A stretch of 22,626 bases of DNA, taken from assembly GCA_050249235.1 (NCBI GenBank), contig JBFWQW010000042.1, positions 1 to 22,626 on the forward strand, given 5' to 3'. The DNA is from JAEKLB01 sp050249235. GTDB taxonomy: Bacteria; Actinomycetota; Acidimicrobiia; Acidimicrobiales; CADCSY01. The first letter of the stretch is position 1. Every line of letters begins with the position of its first letter. A model generated the notes under the pieces. It was not told the DNA's origin, made no database searches, and worked only from the letters and a program-made list of their open reading frames with translations. The position numbers were made by a program, and so were the translations under genes. Below are positions 13,351-20,956 of the stretch, piece by piece.

Positions 13351-13485
13351 GTGTCGTCGGCTGTGCTGCAGCCGACCAGGGCGACGAGGCCGGCGCCGGC
13401 GAGCAGGGTCAGGGCGCCGATCGAACGACCCGGCGGCCGGGGAGACAGCGGTTCGGTCACGGTCGGGGCGATCGGGGGTGGTCAT
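13314..13485 (-). pseudogene. Broken lipoprotein gene remnant
   Basis: A lipoprotein signal sequence is readable: SIGALTLLAGAGLVALVGC followed by STADD, with a lipobox Cys. In that frame it starts only at GTG 13460 (48 residues, no Shine-Dalgarno) and stops at 13314 inside the 19-bp repeats. A better start, ATG 13485 with GGAGG 4 bp upstream, lies one frame off; removing one C from the run at 13474-13478 would join them into MTTPIAPTVTEPLSP followed by the signal peptide. It looks like a lipoprotein gene disabled by a one-base change and by the repeats. A sequencing error in the C-run is possible, but truncation in the repeats would remain. Confidence 0.5.
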
Positions 13486-13518
13486 GGTGCCTCCGGTCGG
13501 CCGGTGGCCGGACCACGG

Positions 13519-13818
13519 TCAGCCCGGCAGGTACATGGGCGGGACGCGGAGCTCGTGCACCTCGACCGTCTCCCACACCCCGGCGGTCTGGAACGGCTCG
13601 CCGGCCAGGTACTCGTCGACGGCGGCCCGGTCCGGGAAGTCCATGACGATGATCGACCCCCGCACCACGCCGGCGTCGTCGAGGATGCCGGCCCCGAGCA
13701 CCACCGCGCCGGCCTGGTGCAGGGCGGTGATGGTCTCGGTGTGGGCGGCCCGGGACGCGTCCCGCCGGGCGACCCCGTCCTCGTCGGTCTTGTCCCATGC
13801 CAACACCAGGAAGTGCAT
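13519..13818 (-). CDS. YciI-family protein
   Basis: The protein has 99 residues and is a single YCII domain: MHFLVLAWDKTDEDG, R-x3-R-AAHTETITALHQAGAVVLGAGIL, GSIIVMDFPDRAAVDEYLAGEPFQTAGVWETVEVHEL. Family members have a ferredoxin-like alpha/beta fold with conserved His and Asp and act as small hydrolases, dehydrochlorinases or muconolactone-isomerase-like enzymes; the substrate here is unknown. The ATG at 13818 has no Shine-Dalgarno, but TACGCT ends 7 bases upstream, which fits a leaderless start. Three 21-bp-spaced repeats separate it from the divergent SnoaL-like gene. Confidence 0.85.
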   Translation of the reverse strand: MHFLVLAWDKTDEDGVARRDASRAAHTETITALHQAGAVVLGAGILDDAGVVRGSIIVMDFPDRAAVDEYLAGEPFQTAGVWETVEVHELRVPPMYLPG

Positions 13819-13844
13819 GCCGGCGAGCGTAGGTCGGGCCGAAT

Positions 13845-13898
13845 CGTGACCAGGCCAGGGCGGGGCGTGACCAGGCCGGGTCGGGCCGTGACCAGGCC
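13845..13898. promoter_or_regulatory. Three CGTGACCAGGCC repeats at exact 21-bp spacing in a divergent gap
   Basis: CGTGACCAGGCC occurs at 13845-13856, 13866-13877 and 13887-13898. The 21-bp period is two helical turns, so three sites face the same side of DNA between the YciI gene (minus) and the SnoaL-like gene (plus). This is the geometry of an operator array for a shared regulator. A simple tandem expansion of 21 bp is the alternative. Confidence 0.5.
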
Positions 13899-13940
13899 GG
13901 CCCGGCGCACCGGCCCCGCCTGATCGGCCACGATGGGGCC

Positions 13941-14480
13941 GTGACGGGGGGCGAAGGAGCGGGCGGGGTCGACGTGGCCGGGCTGGTGGAACGGGTCGAG
14001 CGGCTCGAGTCCCGGCTCCGCGCCGTCGAGGACGTCGCCGAGATCAACCGGCTCGTCGCCAGCTACGGGCCGGCCGCCGACAGCTGCGACGGCGAGGCGG
14101 TGAGGGCCCTGTGGGCCGAGGGCGGCACCTACGAGCTCCAGGGCTGGTTCTACACGAGCGACACCATGGCCGAGACGGTCACGAGCGACCTCCACCACCG
14201 CTACGTCGCGGCGGGCAGCGCCCACGTCATGAGCGCGCCGGTGATCACCCTCGACGGCGACCGGGCCGTGGCCGTCAACTACTCCCGCGTCTTCGTCCAC
14301 GAGGGCGACCGCTGGATCGTCGACCGGGCCGCGGCCAACCGCTGGGACCTCGAGCGCACCGACGCCGGTTGGCGGGTGCGGCGGCGGGTGAACCGGCTGC
14401 TCGACGGCAGCGCCGAGGCCCGGGCCATCCTCGCCGGCGAGGAGCCGCCACCCGCCGATCCCGGCGACCACGACCACTGA
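13941..14480 (+). CDS. SnoaL-like / NTF2-fold protein, paralogue 1
   Basis: The protein has 179 residues. A short coiled-coil N-terminus (about 13-33, LVERVERLESRLRAVED) precedes a SnoaL-like domain (about 34-155): INRLVASYGPAADSCDGEAVRALWAEGGTY, HVMSAPVITLDGDRAVAV, RWDLERTDAGWRVRRRVNRLLDGS. The NTF2 fold is a cone-shaped pocket used by small isomerases, cyclases, dehydratases and some hydroxylating enzymes; the substrate cannot be read from sequence. The start is GTG at 13941. The next gene encodes a clear paralogue 15 bp downstream, so the pair probably arose by tandem duplication and may form a heteromer. Confidence 0.85.
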   Translation: MTGGEGAGGVDVAGLVERVERLESRLRAVEDVAEINRLVASYGPAADSCDGEAVRALWAEGGTYELQGWFYTSDTMAETVTSDLHHRYVAAGSAHVMSAPVITLDGDRAVAVNYSRVFVHEGDRWIVDRAAANRWDLERTDAGWRVRRRVNRLLDGSAEARAILAGEEPPPADPGDHDH

Positions 14481-14495
14481 CCGGAAGGACCCACC

Positions 14496-14984
14496 ATGAC
14501 AGACCTGGACGACCGGCTGGCCGCGCTCGAGGCACGGGTGCAGGAGCTGGCCGACACGCTCGACGTGATGCGGGTGATCGCCAGCTACGCGCCGAGCGTC
14601 GACGGCGGGGCGCCCGACGTGGCCGGGCTGATCTGGACGGAGGACTCCCGCTACGAGAGCGACAACGCCGACGAGCCGCTGATCGGCCGGGCACCCATCG
14701 TCGAGCTGGCGGAGCGCATCGGCGGGCTGCCGATGGGCGTGGCCCACTTCTTCAACCTGCCGCTCGTCACCCTCGACGGCGACCGGGCCGTCGTGACGGC
14801 CGAGTCGAACACCTACCACCAGGACGGCGACCGCTACGTGGTGGCCCGGGTGAGCTCGAACCGCTGGGAGCTGGACCGGGTCGACGGCACCTGGCTCATC
14901 CGCAACCGGGTCAACCGCCTCCTCGACGGCAGCCCCGGCGCCCGCGACCTCCTCGCCCGGGGCGCCCGCGAGTCCCTGAGCTGA
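14496..14984 (+). CDS. SnoaL-like / NTF2-fold protein, paralogue 2
   Basis: The protein has 162 residues and the same layout as the preceding one: coiled-coil start (LDDRLAALEARVQELADTL), SnoaL-like domain with MRVIASYAPSVDGGAPDVAGLIWTEDSRY, LPLVTLDGDRAVV, NRWELDRVDGTWLIRNRVNRLLDGSPGARDLL. The shared VTLDGDRAV and NRLLDGS segments show paralogy. A Shine-Dalgarno GGAAGGA lies 8 bp before the ATG. Substrate is unknown. Copy 2 of the 51-bp repeat begins 1 bp after its stop. Confidence 0.85.
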   Translation: MTDLDDRLAALEARVQELADTLDVMRVIASYAPSVDGGAPDVAGLIWTEDSRYESDNADEPLIGRAPIVELAERIGGLPMGVAHFFNLPLVTLDGDRAVVTAESNTYHQDGDRYVVARVSSNRWELDRVDGTWLIRNRVNRLLDGSPGARDLLARGARESLS

Positions 14985-14985
14985 T

Positions 14986-15036
14986 CGTTCTCTGTCGACC
15001 GAGCCGGGATGGTTCCGGTCAGGTCGACGAAGAACG
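14986..15036. repeat. 51-bp palindromic intergenic repeat, copy 2
   Basis: The left arm CGTTCTCTGTCGACC pairs with the right arm GGTCGACGAAGAACG except at two adjacent bases, around a 21-bp centre. It fills the whole space between the stops of two convergent genes (14984 plus and 15040 minus), the place for a bidirectional terminator. Confidence 0.75.
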
Positions 15037-15039
15037 GGA

Positions 15040-15912
15040 TCAGGGGCGGAGGTGCTGGACGAACCAGTCGCGCGCCTCGGTGCTCGTCCGCTCGTACTGG
15101 TCGCCGTAGACGGCGTAGTGGGTGCCCGGGATGGTGACGAGCTTCTTCGGGTGCAGGGCCCGGTTGTAGGCGGCGAGGGCGTCCTCGGCCGGCGTCATGG
15201 TGTCCTCGACGCCGACGATCATCAGCAGCGGGGTGGGCCCGATGCGCTCGATCTGGGCGGCGGGCTCGTACTCGTCGTAGAGCTCCCAGGTTCGCAGCGT
15301 CACCTCGTTGCGCCAGTTCCGGCGGTGCTCCTCGGGGCGGCCCATGCTGAAGACCACGCTCTCGCTGCCCTCACCGAAGGCGGGCACCAGGGCCGGCGCT
15401 TCGCCCCGCGCCCGGGCCAGGCGGTCCTCGGCCCAGCTCCTCCGGAGGGCCTCGTAGGCGGGGATCGTGTGGCGGCGCAGCAGGTTCCCGTGCCCGCTGA
15501 TCGTCATGGCCTGCGCCACCACGCACTTGACCCGACGGTCGACGGCGGCGACGGCGAGGACGTGGCCGCCCGAGTAGCTGGTGCCCCAGATGCCGATGCG
15601 CTCGGCGTCGACGTCGGGGTGACCGCACAGGAACGTGATCGCGTCCTTGTAGCCCCGCTGCTGGAGCACGGGGTCGAGCTCCTGGCGGGGCAGACCGTCG
15701 CTGTCGCCGCAGTTGGCGTGGTCGTAGATCAGGGTGGCCAGCCCGGCCGCCCCGAACACCTCCTGGTAGGGGTGACCCAGGAACCCCTCCCGGACACCGG
15801 CGAAGCCGCTCGTCACGACCACGCCGGGAAAGGGTCCGTCGCCGTCGGGCCGGAACAGCCAGCCCCGCAGCGTGCGGCCCTCCGACTCGAACTCGACGTC
15901 GTCCCGACGCAT
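15040..15912 (-). CDS. Alpha/beta-hydrolase (dienelactone-hydrolase-like)
   Basis: The protein has 290 residues with the alpha/beta-hydrolase fold: PGVVVTSGFAGVREGF carries the oxyanion segment, WGTSYSGGH (111-117) the nucleophile serine (probably S112), VGVEDTMTP the acid, and GTHYAVY the catalytic H265. The family includes esterases, peptidases and C-C bond hydrolases, so the substrate is open. It starts at ATG 15912, 5 bp after the stop of the homogentisate-dioxygenase-like gene, and is surely co-transcribed with it. A role in cleaving or de-esterifying a product of that ring-cleaving enzyme is a reasonable inference, not shown by the sequence. Confidence 0.85.
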   Translation of the reverse strand: MRRDDVEFESEGRTLRGWLFRPDGDGPFPGVVVTSGFAGVREGFLGHPYQEVFGAAGLATLIYDHANCGDSDGLPRQELDPVLQQRGYKDAITFLCGHPDVDAERIGIWGTSYSGGHVLAVAAVDRRVKCVVAQAMTISGHGNLLRRHTIPAYEALRRSWAEDRLARARGEAPALVPAFGEGSESVVFSMGRPEEHRRNWRNEVTLRTWELYDEYEPAAQIERIGPTPLLMIVGVEDTMTPAEDALAAYNRALHPKKLVTIPGTHYAVYGDQYERTSTEARDWFVQHLRP

Positions 15913-15917
15913 CGGGC

Positions 15918-17105
15918 TCAGCGGTCGGCCGAGAGGGCCGGGTGCCGCGACCAGCTGAGGTAGTAGTCGGGGTCGGCCACCGAGGCCGCGGCCGGACCGA
16001 GGGACAGCGGCTTGAACGTGTCGATCATCACCGCGTACTCCTCGTGGTACGGCTTGCCGATCGAGGCCTCGGTGCCGCCCGGGTGAGGCCCGTGCACCCA
16101 CCCGGCCGGGTGGAACGTGATCGACCCCTGCCCGACGGCGGTGCCCTTCCGGATCGTGTAGTCGCCCGAGACGAAGAACATCATCTCGTCGCAGTCGATG
16201 GCCGAGTGGGGGTACGGGGCCGGGATCGACGTCGGGTCGAAGTCGGCGGGGCGGGGGCAGAAGGAGCAGACCACCCAGCCCGGACCGGTGAAGGTCTCGT
16301 GCACCGGTGGGGGGGCGTGGAAGCGCTTGACGATGGGCTCGAAGTCGTGGATCGAGAACGCCGTCGGGTACACGCAGCCGTCCCAGCCGACGACGTCGAA
16401 GGGGTGGTGGGCCAGGGTGTGGCGGGTCACGCCGTCGCGGTGGCGCACCAACACGTCGGTCTCGCCGTCCTCGACGAGGAGGGGCTCGGTCGGGCCGCGG
16501 AAGTCGCGCTCGTGGTAGGGCGCCGTCTCCAGCAGCTGGCCCCGGGGCGACACGTAGCGGTTGGGCAGCCCGACGTGCCCGGTGGCCTCCATCACGAGGA
16601 GGCGGACCGGCTCGGCACCGGTGGGCACCCAGCGGTGGATGCAGCCCATCGGCACCTTCACGTAGTCGCCGAGGCCCACCTCCAGCAGGCCGTAGAGCGA
16701 CTCGAGCCTGGCCGTGCCGGACTCGACGAAGACCAGCTCGTCGCCGACGGCGTTGCGGAACAGCGGGCTGGCCTGGTCGGCCACGACATACGACACCCGG
16801 AGGTCGTCGTTCACGAGGAGCGTCTGGCGACCGGTGACGGCGTCGCCCCCGACGGGCAGCTCGTGGGTCTGCATCATCCTCGGCACGAGCGGCACGTTCG
16901 GCAGCCGGTGAGGCGTGAGGGCCGGCACGTCGACCGACGTCGCGGCCAGCAGGGTGTTCGGCATGTTGCGGTGGTAGAGCAGCGACGAGGCGTAGAAGAA
17001 GCCCTGCTCGCCCACCAGCTCCTCGATGTAGAGCTTCCCTTCGGCGTCGCGGAACTGCGAGTGCCGCTTCGGCGGCACCTCGCCCACCCGGCGGTAGTAG
17101 GTCAT
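15918..17105 (-). CDS. Homogentisate 1,2-dioxygenase-like protein
   Basis: The protein has 395 residues with two cupin-like halves, as in homogentisate 1,2-dioxygenase, which opens the ring of homogentisate in tyrosine and phenylalanine breakdown. Candidate iron ligands are H300 (PYPHSAIDCDE), E307 and H338 (PAGWVHGPHPGG); the His-Glu gap is seven residues, one more than in the human enzyme, so the alignment should be checked. The N-terminal YYRRVGEVPPKRH is typical of actinobacterial members. GAGGAGGT (17119-17112) supports ATG 17105. No maleylacetoacetate isomerase or fumarylacetoacetase gene is nearby, so the substrate may be a different aromatic compound. Confidence 0.82.
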   Translation of the reverse strand: MTYYRRVGEVPPKRHSQFRDAEGKLYIEELVGEQGFFYASSLLYHRNMPNTLLAATSVDVPALTPHRLPNVPLVPRMMQTHELPVGGDAVTGRQTLLVNDDLRVSYVVADQASPLFRNAVGDELVFVESGTARLESLYGLLEVGLGDYVKVPMGCIHRWVPTGAEPVRLLVMEATGHVGLPNRYVSPRGQLLETAPYHERDFRGPTEPLLVEDGETDVLVRHRDGVTRHTLAHHPFDVVGWDGCVYPTAFSIHDFEPIVKRFHAPPPVHETFTGPGWVVCSFCPRPADFDPTSIPAPYPHSAIDCDEMMFFVSGDYTIRKGTAVGQGSITFHPAGWVHGPHPGGTEASIGKPYHEEYAVMIDTFKPLSLGPAAASVADPDYYLSWSRHPALSADR

Positions 17106-17331
17106 CGCGCCACCTCCTCGTCCGTCGACGCAGCGGGGTCACGTTAGAGGGCGCGCCGAGGAGCACCCCCAGTTGGTACGCCCCCGCCCCCGGCGACCAC
17201 CCCGGGCATAGCCTTGGAGGCGCTGACGGAGCGGTGGGCCCGGCCGGTGGCGCGCAGGAGGGGGAAGGCGCCGGGGTCGGGTCGTCCGCACCCGGCCGTC
17301 GGCATCCGACGAACCAGGGGGGCTATCCGAA
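17106..17331. promoter_or_regulatory. Divergent promoter region between the dioxygenase and amidohydrolase genes
   Basis: The 226 bp hold the start signals of both genes. On the minus strand the Shine-Dalgarno GAGGAGGT is clear, and TAACGT around 17143-17148 could be the -10. On the plus side no firm promoter is seen. No gene or notable repeat is visible in it. Confidence 0.4.
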
Positions 17332-18411
17332 GTGTCGACCACCCAGCGGCTGATCTCGGCCGACTCACACGTCACCATCACCGACGACGCGTTCCTCGCC
17401 AACGTGCCCAAGAAGCACCTGGCCGCAGCGCAGGAGATCATCGGCAACGCCCAGGCGGCGGCGGCCAACTCGCCGATGCCGAACAACCGGGCCCACCGGC
17501 ACTGGCCGGCGCAGGGCCGGCCGGGCGACGCCGACCAGAAGGCCCGGCTCGAGGACCAGGACATCGACGGCGTCGATGCCGAGGTGCTCTACAGCCAGTC
17601 GACCTTCGGGTTCGAGGGCGGCCTCTTCTACGGCATGAAGGACGACGCCGCCCGCAACGCCTGCTTCAGCGCCTACAACGACACGCTGGCCCAGTGGATC
17701 GAGGCGGCCCCGAACCGGCTGATCCCCGTCGGCATCGTGCCGGTCACCTCCTCGGAGGAGGGCATCCCCGAGCTCGAGCGGCTCGTCGGCATGGGCTTCA
17801 AGGCGGCCACGGTGCCCACCTACCCGAAGGTGTACGGGCTGGAGAGCTACTGGGACCCGAAGTACGAGGGCCTCTGGAAGGAGTTCGCCGCGGCCCGCAT
17901 CCCGCTCAGCCTGCACACCGCGGCTACGCCGCACTTCATGGAGTTCGTCATGGACGACCCGACGCCGGCCAAGGGCATCGCCCAGTCGCTGCCGCCGATC
18001 CACATGGCCGAGCTCATCTCCGGCTGGATCCTCGGCGGGATGGTGCCGAACAACCCCGACCTCCACATCGTGCTGGTCGAGTCGGGCATCGGCTGGATCT
18101 CCTACTACCTGGAGCGGCTCGACACGATGCACCGGCGCCACTCGTGGGCCGACCGCGGGATGCTCGCCGAGCTGCCGAGCACGTTCTGGCAGACCCAGTT
18201 CCACGCCACCTTCGAGGACGACCTCGTCGGCATGCGGACGCTCGACCTGCTCGGCACCCACACCCTGATGTGGGCCAGCGACTACCCGCACCCCGACTCG
18301 ACGTGGCCGGAGTCGCAGGACGTGGTCCGCCGCCACTTCGACGGCCTCCCCGACGAGGACCGCGAGCGGATCGTCTGGAAGAACGCGGCCGAGCTCTACA
18401 ACATCAGCTGA
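17332..18411 (+). CDS. Amidohydrolase-2 family metal-dependent hydrolase
   Basis: The protein has 359 residues with the TIM-barrel amidohydrolase-2 pattern: ISADSHV near the start (D11-S-H13), SLHTAATPHF on a middle strand, LVESGIGWISYYLERLD, and WA-S316-D317-Y-P-H320-PDSTWP, where the Asp is the usual metal-linked base. The family contains decarboxylases and hydrolases of aromatic and related acids (ACMSD-like). The specific reaction is unknown. The start is GTG at 17332. It diverges from the dioxygenase gene, which suggests an aromatic-acid theme for this stretch. Copy 3 of the 51-bp repeat follows the stop by 19 bp. Confidence 0.85.
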   Translation: MSTTQRLISADSHVTITDDAFLANVPKKHLAAAQEIIGNAQAAAANSPMPNNRAHRHWPAQGRPGDADQKARLEDQDIDGVDAEVLYSQSTFGFEGGLFYGMKDDAARNACFSAYNDTLAQWIEAAPNRLIPVGIVPVTSSEEGIPELERLVGMGFKAATVPTYPKVYGLESYWDPKYEGLWKEFAAARIPLSLHTAATPHFMEFVMDDPTPAKGIAQSLPPIHMAELISGWILGGMVPNNPDLHIVLVESGIGWISYYLERLDTMHRRHSWADRGMLAELPSTFWQTQFHATFEDDLVGMRTLDLLGTHTLMWASDYPHPDSTWPESQDVVRRHFDGLPDEDRERIVWKNAAELYNIS

Positions 18412-18430
18412 CCGGCACCACCCGAGCGCC

Positions 18431-18481
18431 CGTTCTCTGTCGACCCGCCGAGGGTTGTTCCGGCCCAGTCGACAGGGAACG
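18431..18481. repeat. 51-bp palindromic intergenic repeat, copy 3
   Basis: This copy has the best palindrome: CGCCCGTTCTCTGTCGAC (18427-18444) pairs with 18468-18485 over 18 bp with one mismatch, around a 23-bp centre. It lies between the stops of two convergent genes (18411 plus and 18493 minus), again as a likely transcript end. Confidence 0.75.
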
Positions 18482-18492
18482 GGCGGGGTGGG

Positions 18493-19692
18493 TCAGAGGA
18501 TGACGCCGGTCGAGCGCAGGCGGGCCAGCTCGGTGGCGTCGACGCCGAGCTCGCCGAGGACCTCGTCGGTGTGCTGGCCGAAGTCGGGCGCCGGGGGCGG
18601 GTCGCCGGCCTCCTCGTCGAAGAGCACCGGTGGCACCGGGAGCCGGATCGGCCCGGTGGCGTAGTCGACCGAGCGGAGGAAGCCGTTGGCCACGGTCTGC
18701 GGGTCGTCGTAGATCTCGACCGGCTTCTGGATGGGCGCCCACGCCCCGCGGGTCGTGACGAGCACCTTCTTCCACTCCTCGAACGTCTTCTGGGCGAAGA
18801 TCTCGTCGAAGATCCGCACCGCCTCCCGGGCGTTGGCGAAGCGGTCGGCGGTGGTGAGCCACCTCGGGTCGGTGGCCATGTCCGGTCGGCCCATGTGCTC
18901 GCAGAAGTCGACCCAATCCCGGTCGTCGTCGCCGAGCATCGAGAAGCTGATGAAGCGGTCGTCCTTGGTCCGGTAGATGTTGCCGGTGGGATGGCGGTCC
19001 TCCCGGGAGCCGACCGCCATCGGCATCGCCTGGCCGAGGCCGGCGGTGATGATGGCCGGTCCGTTGAACCAGATGGCGGTGCCCATCAGGGAGGCGTCGA
19101 CGACGCTGGTGGTGCCGGTGAGCGCCCGCTTGGCGATGGCGGCGCAGATCCCGCCGGCCAGCGTCATGCCTGACATCCCGTCGCCGTGGCCGATCATCCC
19201 CGTCGGGAAGTCGACGCCGGTGACGTCCATCGTCGACTGGGCCAGCGTGCCGCGGCCCCACCAGGTGATGCCGTCGTAGCCGCCCCGGCCGTTCTCCGGA
19301 CCCTTCGGGCCCTGGCCGCTGCCCCGGGCGTAGATGATGTCGGGGTTCACCTTGCGGATGTCGTCGAGGTCGAACCCCAGCTTCTTGCGGGTGTCGGGCA
19401 GGTAGCTGGTGAGGAACACGTCGGCTCCCTCCACCAGCTTGTAGAGGAGGGCCCGGCCGTCGTCGCTGCCGAGGTCGAGGGTGATGGCCCGCTTCCCCCG
19501 GCTGTAGTGCTTGAAGTACCAGCTGGCGTCGCCCGGCTCGAGGGTCCCGCCGAGCAGCCGCATCGGGTCCGGGGCCCGGGGGCTCTCGACCTTGATGACG
19601 TCGGCCCCCCAATGGGCCAGCACGCCGCCGGCCGAGGGCACGAAGGCCCACATGGTCAGGTCGATGACGCGGATGCCTTCGAGCACGTTCAC
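18493..19692 (-). CDS. CaiB/BaiF (family III) CoA-transferase
   Basis: The protein has 399 residues, the family length. Family III signatures are VIDLTMWAFVPSAGGVLAHWGADVIKVESP at the start, KRAITLDLGSDDGRALLYKLVEGADVFLTSYLPDT, IYARGSGQGPKGP, and G-D171-G-M-S-G-M, in which D171 aligns with the Asp that carries the CoA thioester intermediate. It moves CoA between organic acids, as in formyl-CoA transferase and racemase relatives; the substrate is unknown. The start is GTG at 19692, preceded by a run of G, giving MNVLEGIRVIDL; the longer upstream frame is non-coding. It is divergent from mca. Confidence 0.9.
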   Translation of the reverse strand: MNVLEGIRVIDLTMWAFVPSAGGVLAHWGADVIKVESPRAPDPMRLLGGTLEPGDASWYFKHYSRGKRAITLDLGSDDGRALLYKLVEGADVFLTSYLPDTRKKLGFDLDDIRKVNPDIIYARGSGQGPKGPENGRGGYDGITWWGRGTLAQSTMDVTGVDFPTGMIGHGDGMSGMTLAGGICAAIAKRALTGTTSVVDASLMGTAIWFNGPAIITAGLGQAMPMAVGSREDRHPTGNIYRTKDDRFISFSMLGDDDRDWVDFCEHMGRPDMATDPRWLTTADRFANAREAVRIFDEIFAQKTFEEWKKVLVTTRGAWAPIQKPVEIYDDPQTVANGFLRSVDYATGPIRLPVPPVLFDEEAGDPPPAPDFGQHTDEVLGELGVDATELARLRSTGVIL

Positions 19693-19928
19693 CGTGCACC
19701 CCCCCGGGGTCGACGTCCGGCGACCGCCGGCTGGGACCGAGTGTCGCGCGCGCCCGGCGCGGTCGCGCCGGGGGCCGGTCGGACGCCCGGCTCCGGGCCG
19801 GGTGCCCGGTGTACGGTCCGGCCGCCGGGACGACGGGCCGCCGGCCGCGACCGGGCGCACCGGGCGGCCGGGTGGCGCGACGGCCGGTGCCGAACCGGGC
19901 CGACCGACGTGGAACCGAGGACCTCATC
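19693..19928. promoter_or_regulatory. Divergent intergenic region between the CoA-transferase gene and mca
   Basis: The 236 bp are very GC-rich, with several CCGG and CGCG runs. They must hold the promoters of both genes, but I cannot point to clear -35/-10 pairs. No RNA gene or repeat array is seen. Confidence 0.3.
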
Positions 19929-20816
19929 GTGACGACGACCGATCCCGCCGCCCAGCCGCGCTGCATCCTCACGGTCCACGCCCACCCCGACGACGAGTCG
20001 TCGAAGGGGCCGGGCACGATCGCCCGCTACGCCGCCGAGGGCGTGCGCACCGTCCTCGTCACCTGCACGGGCGGCGAGGCCGGCGACATCCTGAACCCCG
20101 CCGCCGACTCGGAGGAGGCCCGCACCAACCTGGCCGCCGTGCGGCGCCGGGAGCTGGAGGAGGCGGTCGGCATCATCGGCTACCACCGCCTGGTGTGGCT
20201 CGGCTACCGCGACTCGGGGATGCCGGGCACGCCCACCAACGAGCACCCCGGCTGCTTCCACCGGGCCGACCTGGACGAGGCGGTCGGCCGGCTGGTGCGG
20301 GTGGCGCGGGAGGAGCGACCCCAGGTGATGGTGGCCTACGGGCCGAGCGACGCCGGCCGCGGCCATCCCGACCACATCCGCACCCACGAGATCGGGCTGG
20401 CCGCCTTCGAGCGGGCCGGCGACCCGGCCTGGTACCCGGAGGCCGGGGCGCCCTGGCAGCCGTCGAAGCTCTACTACGTCGGGGTGTTCTCCCGGCCCCG
20501 GCTCCAGGCCATGCACGAGTGGCTGACCGCCCAGGAGCTCGAGAGCCCGTGGGGCGAGCGGCTCGTGGCCATGGCCGACCTGCCGGACCGGACGACCACC
20601 CGCATCGACATCACCGACCACCTCGACGTCGGGCGCCGGGCGCTCCTGGCCCACCGGACCCAGATCGACCCGTCCGGCCACTGGTTCCGGGTGCCCCTCG
20701 AGGTCCTGGCCGAGCTCCACCCCTACGAGGACTACGAGCTGGCCGCCAGCCGGGTCTCCACGGCCTGGCCGGAGGGCGGCTTCGAGGACGACCTCTTCGC
20801 CGGCATCGGCCGCTGA
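19929..20816 (+). CDS. mca: Mycothiol S-conjugate amidase
   Basis: The protein has 295 residues of the LmbE/PIG-L zinc deacetylase family. H19-P-D-D22-E is the zinc and base motif and R-G-H146-P-D-H149 supplies another ligand. Resemblance runs through the whole Mca sequence: SSKGPGTIARYAAEG, TCTGGEAGDILNP, SKLYY, AHRTQIDPSGHWF and the C-terminal EDDLFAGI. Mca cleaves mycothiol adducts of toxins or antibiotics, releasing a mercapturic acid for export. MshB, the related deacetylase, lacks this C-terminal part. The start is GTG at 19929 with GAGG about 9 bp upstream. It implies the organism makes mycothiol. Confidence 0.9.
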   Translation: MTTTDPAAQPRCILTVHAHPDDESSKGPGTIARYAAEGVRTVLVTCTGGEAGDILNPAADSEEARTNLAAVRRRELEEAVGIIGYHRLVWLGYRDSGMPGTPTNEHPGCFHRADLDEAVGRLVRVAREERPQVMVAYGPSDAGRGHPDHIRTHEIGLAAFERAGDPAWYPEAGAPWQPSKLYYVGVFSRPRLQAMHEWLTAQELESPWGERLVAMADLPDRTTTRIDITDHLDVGRRALLAHRTQIDPSGHWFRVPLEVLAELHPYEDYELAASRVSTAWPEGGFEDDLFAGIGR

Positions 20817-20956
20817 CGCTCGATCCGGGCGCTGTCCAACCGACTGACCGTGGCGCCCCGACCGCGTTGCATACAAAGTACGGAGAGGAGCTCCAGTCGC
20901 GGCCGGGGTCGGTTCGGCGTCGACCACGGCGGGGGTCGGATCCCGGGGGGGAAGCC

